The translations under genes and the position numbers were made by a program. The notes below the pieces were generated by a model that saw only the letters and a program-made list of their open reading frames with translations, was not told the DNA's origin and ran no database searches. 64,000 nucleotides of DNA. It comes from Massilia kyonggiensis (GTDB taxonomy: Bacteria; Pseudomonadota; Gammaproteobacteria; Burkholderiales; Burkholderiaceae_D). The stretch spans positions 124,001 to 188,000 of the forward strand of contig NZ_JANUGY010000005.1 in the NCBI RefSeq assembly GCF_024756235.1, written 5' to 3'. Each line of letters opens with the position of its first letter. Position 1 is the stretch's first letter. Below are positions 24,942-33,852 of the stretch, in pieces.

Positions 24942-26342
24942 ATGTACACCGACGCTGCCCCGAGATTCGGTCTCATGCGGCGACATCCGTTCGTCGTACT
25001 GTCGCTCGTACTGCACGCGGTGCCGCTCGTCGCGCTGTATCACCTGGGCAGCCAGCGCATCGAGCTCGCCCAGCGCGAGCGGCAGCAGCGGCAGGTCGAA
25101 TCGGGCGCACGGCTGACGGCACAGGCCCGCCTCGAAAAACGCGTGCACGACATGGAGCGGATCAAGTCCCTGCTCGAAGAAAGCGCGGCCGCGCGTCCGG
25201 CCGGGAACAAGGAAGAAGAGGTGCAGTTCAGCGCGCAGCCGAAGGCGCCGGAAGAATTGCTGAAGCAGGCGAAGGACTTGTCGCGCAAGATCGACGAGAT
25301 CGAGCGCGACACCAAGTCCGAGCAACTCGCCAAGCTGCTCGACATCCCGAAGGAAAAAGCGCTGGAACAGGTGGCGGAGAAGGCCAAGGCCGAGGAGCCG
25401 CCGGCCGCCGAACCGCAGACGCCGGCCGAAGCCGCGGCGCAGATCGAACGGCTCGAAGCGAAGGCACGCGTCGCGCTGGAAGAGCGGCGCCAGCAACTGG
25501 AACAACAGCGGAACGGCGTGCAGGTCGCGGCGAACGCGGCGGGCAAGGGGCAGGGTGGCGCCAACAACAAGGGTGACGGCAGCGGTAACGGCAACGGCCT
25601 CGGAAACGGCCAGAGCGGACAAGGCATGGGAAACGGGGCGACCGGCGGCATGGGCACCGGGGCGCTGGAGCGGATCATCGCGTTCTCGAATCCCGACATG
25701 CCGGACCGTGCGACGCAGGCCTACACCGGGCGCATGGGCGCCTTCTTCGGCGGTGGCGTCGCGCACATTCCCGCCGTCGACGCGGCCACCATGGTCAAGG
25801 GCGCGGGCAGGATGATCGGTGCGGGCGGCACGTATGCGAACCGCATCTGGGTCAACCGCTGGTACCTGATCGGTCCATTCGCCGGGCGGCACGGCGAAGG
25901 CTTGTTCGCCAATTACCGCCATCCGCCCGAGCAGGGCGTCGTGCTGGACGCGGCCTACCAGGGCAAGGGCGGGCGCCTCGTCAAATGGGAGTACGTCGAC
26001 ATGGCGCGCTATCCCCTGGAGCCGCCCGTGCACGCGGAAGACGCCGTGTACTACGGCTACACGGAGCTGATGCTCGACGCGGAGCAGGACCTGACGATGT
26101 GGGTGGGCGCCGACGACGATGCGCAGCTTTGGCTCAACGACCGGCTGGTCTGGAGAGGCGGGAACGTCGACAAGGACTCGTTCTTCGGCCAGGTGTACGA
26201 GACGCGGAATACCTATGTGCGCGACTACAACCTGAACGAAGGCAAGCGCGTGGTGCACTTCCGGAAGGGCCGCAACAAGCTGTTCTTCAAGCTGTCGAAT
26301 GGACCGACGCGGATCTTTTTTTCGCTGGTCCTCACGAAGTGA
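24942..26342 (+). CDS. TonB-anchor protein with coiled coil and PA14-like C-terminus, copy 1
   Basis: This 466-aa protein starts at ATG 24942. Its single N-terminal helix (FVVLSLVLHAVPLVALYHL) contains Ser21-x3-His25, the SxxxH motif through which TonB contacts ExbB-ExbD. Residues ~38-195 are charged coiled coil rich in Glu, Lys and Ala; ~200-235 are a Gly/Asn-rich linker. The C-terminal ~180 residues are a beta-rich domain with WYLIGPFAGRHGEG and MWVGADDDAQLWLNDRLVW, resembling a PA14/jelly-roll carbohydrate-binding domain. The usual TonB C-terminal domain is absent. The ExbB-ExbD motor may therefore move or load a glycan-binding head instead of opening TonB-dependent receptors. Confidence 0.7.
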   Translation: MYTDAAPRFGLMRRHPFVVLSLVLHAVPLVALYHLGSQRIELAQRERQQRQVESGARLTAQARLEKRVHDMERIKSLLEESAAARPAGNKEEEVQFSAQPKAPEELLKQAKDLSRKIDEIERDTKSEQLAKLLDIPKEKALEQVAEKAKAEEPPAAEPQTPAEAAAQIERLEAKARVALEERRQQLEQQRNGVQVAANAAGKGQGGANNKGDGSGNGNGLGNGQSGQGMGNGATGGMGTGALERIIAFSNPDMPDRATQAYTGRMGAFFGGGVAHIPAVDAATMVKGAGRMIGAGGTYANRIWVNRWYLIGPFAGRHGEGLFANYRHPPEQGVVLDAAYQGKGGRLVKWEYVDMARYPLEPPVHAEDAVYYGYTELMLDAEQDLTMWVGADDDAQLWLNDRLVWRGGNVDKDSFFGQVYETRNTYVRDYNLNEGKRVVHFRKGRNKLFFKLSNGPTRIFFSLVLTK

Positions 26343-27562
26343 ATGTCGCGACCCGTCATCCCTGGCTGACGGCATCGCTGGCAACGCACCTGCTGCTCGC
26401 CGCGCTGCTGTACGTGGCCGGGCCGGTGCGGGTCGAACGCAAGCGCATCGCCGACGTGCGCGCCGCAGTGGGCGCCTCGTTGCGGCAGACGGAGGCGCGC
26501 GCGATGGGACGCCAATTGCGCGCGATGGAAGCCATCAAGGACGCGCTCGAGCAGAGCGCCGGCGTCGCGCCGCGCAAGCCTGCATCGAGCGATCCCGCGA
26601 CGCGCGCACGTGAACTGGCAACTGCGATCGACGAGGTCCGGCAGAAGATCCGCGCATCCGACATGGCGCGCGTGCTGCGCATCCCCGAAGCCGAGGCGCT
26701 CCAGCGGGTGAAGGCGGAAGACGCGCGGCGACCCAGGCCGGCGTTGCCGAAGGACCGCCCTCCCGAGGCCATCGTCGCGCAACTGGCCGCGCAGGCGCGG
26801 GCCGCGCTCGCCGAGCGGCGCGCGCAGTTGCAGGCGCGGCGCGACGGCGTCGCCGTCGAGCGGGCGGCAGACGGGCGGCTGGATGCACTGGCGAGCGGCC
26901 TCGGATTGATCACGCCGGGTGCGCTCACGGGCAGCAGCCTGGACATGTCGAGTACCGGCTTCGACGACACACGCGGCTACGGCAGTTTCCTCGCGCCGCC
27001 GCCGGTCGATACCGTCGGCCTGCGGCCAGGCGCCGGACGCGTGCTGGGGGCGGGCGGCCCGTATGCGAGCCGCGTCTTCCTCGACACGTGGTACGTGATC
27101 GGTCCGTTCGAAGGGCGTGGGCGCGACAGTCTCGCGGCCGTGTATCCGCCCGAACAAGGTGTCGACCTGGATGCTGTCTACGACGGCAAGAACGACCTGC
27201 CCGTGCGCTGGTCGTGGCAGCAGGGCGGTTATCCGATGGTGCCGCGCCCGCGGGCGGAACACGCCGTCTATTATGCGTACACGGAGGTCACGCTCGACCG
27301 CGACATGGACCTGTGGGTGTGGATCGGCGCGGACGACGACTCGAAGATGTGGTTCAACGATGGCCTGGTCTGGATCGGCAGCCAGGTCGACGACAAGCCC
27401 TGGTATCGCCAGCCGTTCTACTCGATGGACACCGAGCTCGCGACGCGCAACCTCACCGAAGGGCAGCGCCGCCTGCACTTCTACAAGGGCCGCAACACCA
27501 TCCTGTTCAAGCTGTACAACGGGATGAACCTGATGTTCTTCTCGGTCGTGCTGTCGCGCTGA
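26339..27562 (+). CDS. TonB-anchor protein with PA14-like C-terminus, copy 2
   Basis: A 407-aa paralogue of the preceding protein, starting at GTG 26339, which overlaps the previous stop (GTGA). The N-terminal helix, LTASLATHLLLAALLYVAG, again has Ser13-x3-His17. The coiled-coil region is shorter, and the C-terminal domain has WYVIGPFEGRGRDSL and LWVWIGADDDSKMWFNDGLVW, aligned with copy 1. Both end with an FFSLVL / FFSVVLS-type final strand. Two copies imply a heteromeric complex on one ExbB-ExbD motor. The upstream ATG frames do not reproduce this homology, so GTG is preferred. Confidence 0.7.
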   Translation: MNVATRHPWLTASLATHLLLAALLYVAGPVRVERKRIADVRAAVGASLRQTEARAMGRQLRAMEAIKDALEQSAGVAPRKPASSDPATRARELATAIDEVRQKIRASDMARVLRIPEAEALQRVKAEDARRPRPALPKDRPPEAIVAQLAAQARAALAERRAQLQARRDGVAVERAADGRLDALASGLGLITPGALTGSSLDMSSTGFDDTRGYGSFLAPPPVDTVGLRPGAGRVLGAGGPYASRVFLDTWYVIGPFEGRGRDSLAAVYPPEQGVDLDAVYDGKNDLPVRWSWQQGGYPMVPRPRAEHAVYYAYTEVTLDRDMDLWVWIGADDDSKMWFNDGLVWIGSQVDDKPWYRQPFYSMDTELATRNLTEGQRRLHFYKGRNTILFKLYNGMNLMFFSVVLSR

Positions 27563-27572
27563 ATGCGGGACG

Positions 27573-28367
27573 TCACGGGTTGCCGCGCATCCTGCGCCAC
27601 GCGGACGGCGTCACGCCCACGCTGCCCTTGAACCGCCGCGTCAGGTGGCTCTGGTCCGCGAAGCCGCATTCCAGTGCGACGGCGGCGAGCGGCATGCCGC
27701 GCCGAATCAGGTCCTGCGCCTGCGCGATCCGGACGGCGTTGAGGTACACGTGGGGCGGCATGTGATACGCGGCGGTGAACGCGCGGGTCAGGTGGGCGCG
27801 GGACAGGCCGGCGACATCGGCCAGGTCCGCGACGGTGATGTCGCGCGCGTAGTACGTGCGGATGTAGTCCCTGGCGCGGGCGAGCGTGGCGGCGCGTGAG
27901 GACCCCGGACCGGGCTGCGGCCGTTCGCCATGCCGCGCCAGGATCGTGCCCAGGAAGGCTCGCATCAGGGTTTCGGCGCGCAGCGATTCGGCCGGCGTCT
28001 GCGCCAGGCTGGCCGACAGCGTGCCGAACGTCCCGGCCAGTTGCCGGTCGGTCGCATGGGGATTGGCGAAATACCGGTTGCCGTCCACGCAACTGGCGAC
28101 GAATGCTGCGGGGACGTACCACATCGTGTAGCGGAATCCGTCCGCTGTCCCGCGGCAGCCGTCATGGTCGTCATCGGGATTGAACAGGACCAGATCGCCG
28201 GGCCGGCTGTCGTACTGCCGGCCCTTGCAGCGGAACCGCTGGATGCCGTACGTCGTGGCGCCGAGCGCGAAACAGTCGTGGCTGTGGCGCTCGAACGCGT
28301 GGTCGGAAAAGTCCGCCCGCATCAGCGTCACGCCGTTGGTCAGCTGCCCGAAAGTCGCCTGGTTCAT
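27573..28367 (-). CDS. AraC-family transcription regulator
   Basis: A 264-aa protein. The N-terminal cupin-like domain (AFERHSHDCFALGATTYG, RPGDLVLFNPDDDHD) is typical of AraC proteins with a ligand pocket. Two helix-turn-helix motifs lie at the C-terminus: ITVADLADVAGLSRAHLTRA and LAAVALECGFADQSHLTRR. The start was set at ATG 28367 (MNQATF) rather than 28421. It converges on the TonB-anchor genes and is divergent from the cupin gene, which it may control. Ligand unknown. Confidence 0.88.
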   Translation of the reverse strand: MNQATFGQLTNGVTLMRADFSDHAFERHSHDCFALGATTYGIQRFRCKGRQYDSRPGDLVLFNPDDDHDGCRGTADGFRYTMWYVPAAFVASCVDGNRYFANPHATDRQLAGTFGTLSASLAQTPAESLRAETLMRAFLGTILARHGERPQPGPGSSRAATLARARDYIRTYYARDITVADLADVAGLSRAHLTRAFTAAYHMPPHVYLNAVRIAQAQDLIRRGMPLAAVALECGFADQSHLTRRFKGSVGVTPSAWRRMRGNP

Positions 28368-28432
28368 GCAACGATTGTACAAGACCGGACGTCCGGCGCC
28401 GTCCCACAATGGGCTTTTCATCGGGAGGCATC

Positions 28433-28789
28433 ATGCACACTGCAATCGACCTGGCCGCGAAGCTGGCGACGTTCTCGGAAGCGTTTCAACCCCGTACGGT
28501 GGCCTTGTTCAATGGCCACGACGTGATGGTCGCGAAGCTGCGCGGCGAATACCACTGGCACGTCCACGACGACACCGACGACTTTTTCCTCGTGCTCGAC
28601 GGGCGCGTCGAGATCGACCTCGAGGACGGTTCGACGGTGACGCTCGATCCCGGCCAGATGTTCGTCGTCCCGAAAGGCATGCGCCACCGGCCGCGCGCCC
28701 AGGGAGAAGCGCACATCCTGCTGATCGAGCCGACGGGCACGCCGAACAGCGGCGACCCGCTCACGGCGGCGCCGCGCCGGGTCATCTGA
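28433..28789 (+). CDS. Small cupin protein
   Basis: A 118-aa single cupin: GEYHWHVHDDTDDFFLVLDG is motif 1 with His/His/Asp metal ligands, and PGQMFVVPKGMRHRP is motif 2. ATG 28433 is preceded by GGGAGG. It is divergently transcribed from the AraC gene over 65 bp, suggesting a regulator-target pair. Enzymatic role unknown. Confidence 0.85.
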   Translation: MHTAIDLAAKLATFSEAFQPRTVALFNGHDVMVAKLRGEYHWHVHDDTDDFFLVLDGRVEIDLEDGSTVTLDPGQMFVVPKGMRHRPRAQGEAHILLIEPTGTPNSGDPLTAAPRRVI

Positions 28790-28801
28790 CCCGTATTGCC
28801 G

Positions 28802-29449
28802 TTACGCGTCCTTCGGCGCCGGCGTCTTGTCCTTGTACTCGCACAGGTCGTTGATGATGCAGTTCCAGCACTTGGGCGTGCGCGCCACGCACGTGTAGCG
28901 GCCGTGCAGGATCAGCCAGTGGTGGGCGTCGTGCAGGAACTCCTTCGGCACGAACTTCAGCAGCTTCATCTCGACTTCGTCGACGTTCTTGCCCGGTGCG
29001 ATCTTCGTGCGGTTCGCCACGCGGAAGATGTGCGTGTCGACGGCCATCGTCGGTTCGCCGAACGCCGTGTTCAGCACGACGTTCGCCGTCTTGCGGCCCA
29101 CGCCGGGCAGGGCTTCCAGCGCCTCGCGCGAGCGCGGCACTTCGCCGCCGTACTGGTTCACGAGGATCTCGCACGTCGCGATGACGTTCTTCGCCTTGTT
29201 GTTGTACAGGCCGATCGTGGAGATATAGGTCTTGAGTTCGTCCAGGCCCAGGTCGAGGATCGCCTGCGGCGTGTTCGCCACCGGGTACAGCTTGCGGGTG
29301 GCCTTGTTGACGCCGACGTCCGTCGACTGCGCGGACAGCAGCACGGCGATCAGCAGTTCGAACGGCGTCGTGTATTCGAGTTCGGTGGTGGGATGCGGGT
29401 TGGCGTTGCGAAAGCGCGTGAAGATCTCGAGGCGTTTGGCGGGATTCAT
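28802..29449 (-). CDS. nth: Endonuclease III
   Basis: A 215-aa base-excision repair glycosylase/AP lyase for oxidised pyrimidines. The helix-hairpin-helix LEALPGVGRKTANVVLN supplies the catalytic Lys, and AVDTHIFRVANR the catalytic Asp. The [4Fe-4S] cluster Cys set is C-x6-C-x2-C-x5-C in CVARTPKCWNCIINDLC. It follows the rsxB-like gene by 7 nt on the same strand, a pairing seen in many proteobacteria. Confidence 0.95.
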   Translation of the reverse strand: MNPAKRLEIFTRFRNANPHPTTELEYTTPFELLIAVLLSAQSTDVGVNKATRKLYPVANTPQAILDLGLDELKTYISTIGLYNNKAKNVIATCEILVNQYGGEVPRSREALEALPGVGRKTANVVLNTAFGEPTMAVDTHIFRVANRTKIAPGKNVDEVEMKLLKFVPKEFLHDAHHWLILHGRYTCVARTPKCWNCIINDLCEYKDKTPAPKDA

Positions 29450-29456
29450 CGATGCG

Positions 29457-30143
29457 TCAGTCTTTCTTGTCGGAGGCGGCTTTCTGTTTCGCGCGCTCGA
29501 TGGCGGCGGCGATGATCGCGCGCTTGCGTTCCTTTTCCGCCAGCTCTTCCGCCGTATTCGTCGTTTCCGCCGTCACGGCGCGCATCTTTTCCAGGGCCTT
29601 GGCGGCCAGGCGCGCGTCGTTCTCTTCCTTTTCGCGGCGCAGGCGCTCCGTGCGGAAGTCGTGGCGCGCACGGGCGGCGTCGGCCTGTTCCTGCGACCAC
29701 GCGGCCCAGCCGGTCGGTTCGCTGGCCGGGTCGTCGGTGCGCGGGATCATCGCGATGCAATCGACGGGGCAGGGCGCCACGCACAAATCGCATCCCGTGC
29801 ACAGGCTCGGGATGATCGTGTGCATCTGCTTCGCGGCGCCGAGGATCGCGTCGACGGGACACGCCTGGATGCACAAGGTGCAGCCGATGCACAGGCTCTC
29901 GTCGATGAAGGCGACGGGGCGCGGCCGCTCGACGCCGTTGGCCGGGTTGATCGGGATGACGGGCCGGCCGGTGACCCGCGCCAGCCGCGCGACGCCTTCC
30001 ATGCCGCCGGGCGGGCACTGGTTGATCTCGGCCTCGCCGCGCGCGATCGCTTCCGCGTAAGGGCGGCAGGCGGGATAGCCGCACTTGGTGCACTGGGTCT
30101 GCGGCAGCAGGTCTTCGATCTGGTCGGCGAGCGTCTTGGTCAC
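29457..30143 (-). CDS. rsxB: RnfB/RsxB-like iron-sulfur protein
   Basis: A 228-aa ferredoxin-like protein. The N-terminal [20 protein letters not shown] with a later CPPGG is the four-Cys Fe-S motif of RnfB. Two 4Fe-4S motifs follow ([14 protein letters not shown] and [14 protein letters not shown]). The C-terminal ~80 residues are charged and helical. The membrane anchor of true RnfB is missing and no other rnf genes are here, so it is the stand-alone soluble form common in Burkholderiales, co-transcribed with nth. Confidence 0.85.
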   Translation of the reverse strand: MTKTLADQIEDLLPQTQCTKCGYPACRPYAEAIARGEAEINQCPPGGMEGVARLARVTGRPVIPINPANGVERPRPVAFIDESLCIGCTLCIQACPVDAILGAAKQMHTIIPSLCTGCDLCVAPCPVDCIAMIPRTDDPASEPTGWAAWSQEQADAARARHDFRTERLRREKEENDARLAAKALEKMRAVTAETTNTAEELAEKERKRAIIAAAIERAKQKAASDKKD

Positions 30144-30310
30144 GGCGGTGCTACTTCGAAACGGGATAAACCATGATTATCCGCTAAAAGTCCCGCGCAG
30201 GCGAAATGCCCCTGGTTAATGCCATCTGCATGCTTTCGTGATGCAACGTACGGAGTGCCGGCCTCGTCCGGTGTCTACTGGAGTCCAGGCAATGACAACC
30301 AGGAGGGTCT

Positions 30311-30475
30311 ATGAGCAAGAAACATCCCGCCATGTCCACGAAGCTTGATGCGCTGCTGAGCGCCACCGCCGCCATCCACGATATGCGCCGCAGCCGCAAC
30401 GTGCCTGTCCGCTACCGCAACCACCATTACGGCGTGAACGCCTGGCGCGAACACAATATGCGGCCTCCGCCATGA
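30311..30475 (+). CDS. Small basic protein, 54 aa
   Basis: ATG 30311 is preceded by a perfect AGGAGG six bases away, and the frame runs 54 codons to TGA. The protein begins MSKKHPAMSTKLDALLSATA and ends with a His/Arg/Tyr-rich tail (RYRNHHYGVNAWREHNM). No known family is recognised and there is no membrane segment. The strong ribosome-binding site and codon use like neighbouring genes argue that it is expressed. Confidence 0.65.
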   Translation: MSKKHPAMSTKLDALLSATAAIHDMRRSRNVPVRYRNHHYGVNAWREHNMRPPP

Positions 30476-30617
30476 GGCGAGGGCCGATCTCCGATCACTC
30501 ATCCGTGGGCTGCCTTCAAGGCGGCCCCGGCAGGTGAAATACCGGGCCGTTCCCGTTCGCGCGGGCGCGGCCTTCTGTTATTCTTGACGCGCGAACAACA
30601 AAAGAAAGGAGGACATC

Positions 30618-30731
30618 GTGTATTACGCATCCCTGGACCATTCACTTCACCGAACCAGCGACTTTTATGCAAGCGATTCCAACGATCTATTTTCCCGGCC
30701 TGTGCGCCGACGCCCTTTCTTTTTATCGTGA
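30618..30731 (+). CDS. Possible 37-aa leader ORF overlapping the phnB-like gene
   Basis: GTG 30618 follows AAAGGAGGACATC, a consensus ribosome-binding site, and reads 37 codons to TGA 30731. It overlaps the start of the VOC gene (ATG 30667, no clear site of its own) in another frame. The pair suggests a leader peptide coupling translation. It could also just mean the ribosome-binding site is misplaced by a base change. Confidence 0.35.
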   Translation: MYYASLDHSLHRTSDFYASDSNDLFSRPVRRRPFFLS

Positions 30732-31080
30732 TGTCCTGCACGCCGACGTGCTGTTCCAGCTGACGGCGATTTCCGATTCACAACCGCAGTTTCTTGAACC
30801 CGGCAGTCCCGGCAAGATCATCCGTGCCGGCCTGCGCATCGGCGATTCCGTCGTCTACTTCTCCGAAGGCCATCACCCCGGCCAAGCGCCCGCGTTCGCC
30901 GGCTTCTCCATGAATCTGCACGTGGACAGCGCGGACGAGGCGGCGCGCATCCTGGCGGTGCTGGGGGAGGGCGGCGACGTGCGCGTCCCGTTGCGCGCGA
31001 CGGCATGGGCGCAAGCCTTCGGCGCCGTCATCGACCGTTATGGCTTGCACTGGATGATCGAAACGGGCAAGCCGCAATAA
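30667..31080 (+). CDS. PhnB-like VOC protein
   Basis: A 137-aa VOC protein beginning MQAIPTIYFPGLCADALSFYRDVL, with MNLHVDSADEAARIL and WAQAFGAVIDRYGLHWMI, the hallmarks of PhnB/3-demethylubiquinone-9 methyltransferase-type proteins. The function of this group is mostly unknown. Its ATG has a poor ribosome-binding site, and a short leader ORF with a strong site overlaps it. It ends 5 nt before a terminator hairpin. Confidence 0.85.
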   Translation: MQAIPTIYFPGLCADALSFYRDVLHADVLFQLTAISDSQPQFLEPGSPGKIIRAGLRIGDSVVYFSEGHHPGQAPAFAGFSMNLHVDSADEAARILAVLGEGGDVRVPLRATAWAQAFGAVIDRYGLHWMIETGKPQ

Positions 31081-31084
31081 AAAA

Positions 31085-31112
31085 ATGCCGCGGTCCAGGC
31101 CGCGGCATTTTT
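31085..31112. terminator. Bidirectional terminator between phnB-like gene and phaZ
   Basis: ATGCCGCGG pairs with CCGCGGCAT (nine pairs), closing a six-base loop. It is followed by T-runs in both orientations, so it serves the two convergent genes. Confidence 0.9.
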
Positions 31113-31131
31113 CAGCAGGCATTCGCAACGC

Positions 31132-32367
31132 TCAGGCGTTCTTGCGGATGAACTCGCCAATCATCGGACAAATGATCTCGCGCCAGCGGCGGCCCGAGAA
31201 GATGCCGTAGTGGCCGCACTTCGGTGCCGTGAACTGCTGCTGCTTCTCGGCCGGGATGCCGGTGCACAGGTCGTGCGCGGCATGGGTCTGGCCGGCGCCG
31301 GAGATGTCGTCCAGCTCGCCTTCGATGGTGAACAGCGCGACGTCCTTGATGTCCTGCGGACGCACGAGCTGGCCGCCCACTTCCCACGTGCCTTTCGGCA
31401 GGCGGGTTTCCTGGAATACCGTTTTAATCGTTTCCAGGTAATACTCGGCCGGCATGTCGAGGACGGCGTTGTACTCGTCGTAGAACTTGCGGTGCGCTTC
31501 CGCCGAATCGTCGTCGCCGCGCACCAGGTGCTGGTAGAACTCGCGGTGGCTCTGCGCGTGGCGGCCCGGGTTCATGGCGATGAAGCCGGCGTGCTGCAGG
31601 AAGCCCGGATAGACCTTGCGGCCGAAGCCCGGGTAATTGCCCGGCACGGCGTAGATCACCGTGTTCTCGAACCACGAGTACGGTTTTTCCACCGCCAGGT
31701 CGTTGACGGCCGTCGGCGATTTGCGCGGGTCGATCGGACCGCCCATCATGACCATCGACTTCGGCAGCTTGGCGTCCTTGTTCGTCGCCATCAGCGAGAT
31801 CGCGGCAAGCACCGGCACGGTCGGCTGGCACACGGAGATCACGTGCACGTCGGGGCCGAGGTGGCGGATGAAGTCCTGCACGTAATAGATATAGTCGTCC
31901 AGGTGGAACGGACCGTCCGACAGCGGCACCATGCGCGCGTCGACCCAGTCGGTGATGAAGACGTCCTGGTCCGGCAGCAGGGCGCGGACGGTGTCGCGCA
32001 GCAGGGTCGCATGGTGGCCCGACAGCGGGGCCACGACGAGCACCGTCGGCTGCTTGAGCGCGGCAAAGTCCGTGTCGCCCATGTCTTTCTTGAAGTGCAG
32101 CAGCTTGCAGAACGGCTTGCTGACAACCGTGCGTTCCATGATGCCGACCGTCTGCCCGTTGATGATGGTCGAGGTCAGGCCGAAAGCAGGTTTCTCATAG
32201 TCCTTGCCGAGGCGGTACATCAGCTCGTAGCCGGCAGCGATACGCTGCGAAAACGGGGTGTGCGCGAACGGTGAGACTGGATTCGAAAACAGTTTGGCAG
32301 AGGCATCGGCCCACTGCATCAGCGGGTTCAGGAAGGAGCGTTGCATCTCGTGCAGTTGATAAAGCAT
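31132..32367 (-). CDS. phaZ: Intracellular poly(3-hydroxybutyrate) depolymerase
   Basis: A 411-aa alpha/beta-hydrolase-like protein of the PhaZ1 type that degrades PHB granules. The putative nucleophile is the Cys in VISVCQPTVPVLAA (this group uses Cys instead of Ser). The C-terminal HYGIFSGRRWREIICPMI carries the catalytic His, and the MMGGPIDPR block is typical. The start is ATG 32367 behind AAGGAA; an upstream in-frame ATG gives an unlikely extension. No signal peptide, as expected for a cytoplasmic enzyme. The PHA system gene at 36040 also points to PHB metabolism. Confidence 0.92.
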   Translation of the reverse strand: MLYQLHEMQRSFLNPLMQWADASAKLFSNPVSPFAHTPFSQRIAAGYELMYRLGKDYEKPAFGLTSTIINGQTVGIMERTVVSKPFCKLLHFKKDMGDTDFAALKQPTVLVVAPLSGHHATLLRDTVRALLPDQDVFITDWVDARMVPLSDGPFHLDDYIYYVQDFIRHLGPDVHVISVCQPTVPVLAAISLMATNKDAKLPKSMVMMGGPIDPRKSPTAVNDLAVEKPYSWFENTVIYAVPGNYPGFGRKVYPGFLQHAGFIAMNPGRHAQSHREFYQHLVRGDDDSAEAHRKFYDEYNAVLDMPAEYYLETIKTVFQETRLPKGTWEVGGQLVRPQDIKDVALFTIEGELDDISGAGQTHAAHDLCTGIPAEKQQQFTAPKCGHYGIFSGRRWREIICPMIGEFIRKNA

Positions 32368-32551
32368 AATTTTTTCCTTCATGACTCTGTGCGCAATTGC
32401 AATCGTTTGCGCTACGTGTTCGGTCAATTATAGGCTCATTCGGCTTGGCGTGGGGCAACATCGAGCCTGAGTCACAATCGTTTATTACTGCATTGCAGCA
32501 TTTGTATCACAGTTGTCCGGGCCCGGTTCGTTAAGTGCACTACATAAGAAA

Positions 32552-32577
32552 AATGCCCCGCATTGGCGGGGCATTTT
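32552..32577 (-). terminator. Hairpin between phaZ and the reductase gene
   Basis: AATGCCCCGC pairs with GCGGGGCATT around an ATTG loop (10 pairs), flanked by A- and T-runs on both sides. It is downstream of the phaZ promoter region on the minus strand and 24 nt after the end of nothing on plus; transcripts of the reductase gene end at 32601, so it terminates them on the minus strand. Confidence 0.8.
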
Positions 32578-32600
32578 CGTCGTAGCTGAGTTACGGAACG

Positions 32601-33692
32601 TCAGTCGAACACAGGCGTTTCGACGCCGAGGATCTTGTGCAGCTTCGGCGACGTGGTCGTGTACTGCATGTGGATCTTCTTGTCCGGGAAGATGTACGGC
32701 GCGGCGCCGAAGGCGGCCAGCGCGGCTTCGTGGAAGCCCGACAGGATCAGCTTCTTCTTGCCCGGGTAGGTGTTGATGTCGCCCACGGCGAAGATGCCCG
32801 GCACGTTGGTCTCGAACTTTTCCGTGTCCATGACTTTCAGCTGGCGGCGTTCGATATCCAGGCCCCACTCGGCGATCGGGCCCAGCTTCGGCGACAGGCC
32901 GAAGAACACCATCAGCATGTCCAGCGGCACGCGGCGGGTCACGCCGTCGGCGCCGGTCACCTTGACTTCGGACAGTTGGCCATCCTTCTCATCGAAGCCG
33001 GTGACCTGGCCGATGATCAGTTGCATCTCGTAGTCTTCGCACAGCTGCTTCATCTTGGCGACGGAAGCCGGGGCGGCGCGGAAGTCTTCGCGACGGTGGA
33101 CCAGCACGACGGATTCGGCCTTGCCGACGAAGTTCAGCGCCCAGTCCAGCGCGGAGTCGCCGCCGCCGCAGATGACGAGGTTCTTGCCTTCGAACAGGCT
33201 CGGATCCTTGACGCGGTAGAACAGCTGGCTGTTCTCGAACTTGTCGATGCCGTCGACCTTGATCGTGCGCGCCTGGAACGAACCGACGCCGGCCGCGATG
33301 AAGATGGTCTTGGTGATGAAGCGGGTACCGGTCGACGTTTCGACGTTGAAACGGTGGTCTTCACGACGCTGGACGGTGGTGACTTCCTGGCCCAGGTGGA
33401 AGGTCGGCTCGAACGGCTCGATCTGCTTGAGCAGGTTGTCGGTCAGTTCCTGGCCGGTGCAGACGGGTACGGCCGGGATGTCGTAGATCGGCTTGTCCGG
33501 ATACAGTTCCACGCACTGGCCGCCGACGGCCGGCAGCGAATCGATCACGTGGGCCTTGATCTCCAGCAGGCCCAGCTCGAACACCTGGAACAGGCCGACC
33601 GGGCCCGCGCCGATGATCACGGCATCGGCTTCGATGGCGCCGGCAAAGGAGCTGTTGGGAGCGATGGTGCCCACTTCGGGGGTCGTAGTCAT
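32601..33692 (-). CDS. Ferredoxin-NADP reductase, thioredoxin-reductase-like type
   Basis: A 363-aa flavoenzyme. [17 protein letters not shown] binds [20 protein letters not shown] is typical of type-2 ferredoxin-NADP reductases, and [17 protein letters not shown] is the NADPH motif. It lacks the CxxC redox site of true thioredoxin reductase. [17 protein letters not shown] near the C-terminus is the second FAD contact. The ferredoxin gene fdxA lies upstream on the same strand, about 160 nt away, and is the obvious electron partner. Confidence 0.9.
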   Translation of the reverse strand: MTTTPEVGTIAPNSSFAGAIEADAVIIGAGPVGLFQVFELGLLEIKAHVIDSLPAVGGQCVELYPDKPIYDIPAVPVCTGQELTDNLLKQIEPFEPTFHLGQEVTTVQRREDHRFNVETSTGTRFITKTIFIAAGVGSFQARTIKVDGIDKFENSQLFYRVKDPSLFEGKNLVICGGGDSALDWALNFVGKAESVVLVHRREDFRAAPASVAKMKQLCEDYEMQLIIGQVTGFDEKDGQLSEVKVTGADGVTRRVPLDMLMVFFGLSPKLGPIAEWGLDIERRQLKVMDTEKFETNVPGIFAVGDINTYPGKKKLILSGFHEAALAAFGAAPYIFPDKKIHMQYTTTSPKLHKILGVETPVFD

Positions 33693-33740
33693 GCTAAATT
33701 TCCTATGAAGGGATCACGCCAAACCTACTGCGCGTTGCAT

Positions 33741-33794
33741 AAGCGGCCTGCGATGCTCGTCGTACGTAAGTACGACTGCGCTTCTCGGCCACTT
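33741..33794. repeat. REP-like palindromic element
   Basis: A perfect hairpin GTCGTAC-GTAA-GTACGAC (33759-33776) is nested in outer arms AAGCGGCC (33741-33748) and GGCCACTT (33787-33794), which pair at seven of eight positions. It sits between fdxA and the reductase gene, in the kind of position REP/BIME repeats occupy. The same sequence is not repeated elsewhere in the window as far as I can see. Confidence 0.45.
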
Positions 33795-33852
33795 CTGCCG
33801 CCGCTCGCTACGGTTTTGCGCGACCCTGATACTGTCTTGGGTCTAAAGTTGT

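Noticed and set aside
31132..32427. Upstream in-frame ATG 32427 as the phaZ start
   Set aside because: The extra 20 residues are not family-like and ATG 32367 has its own AAGGAA site.
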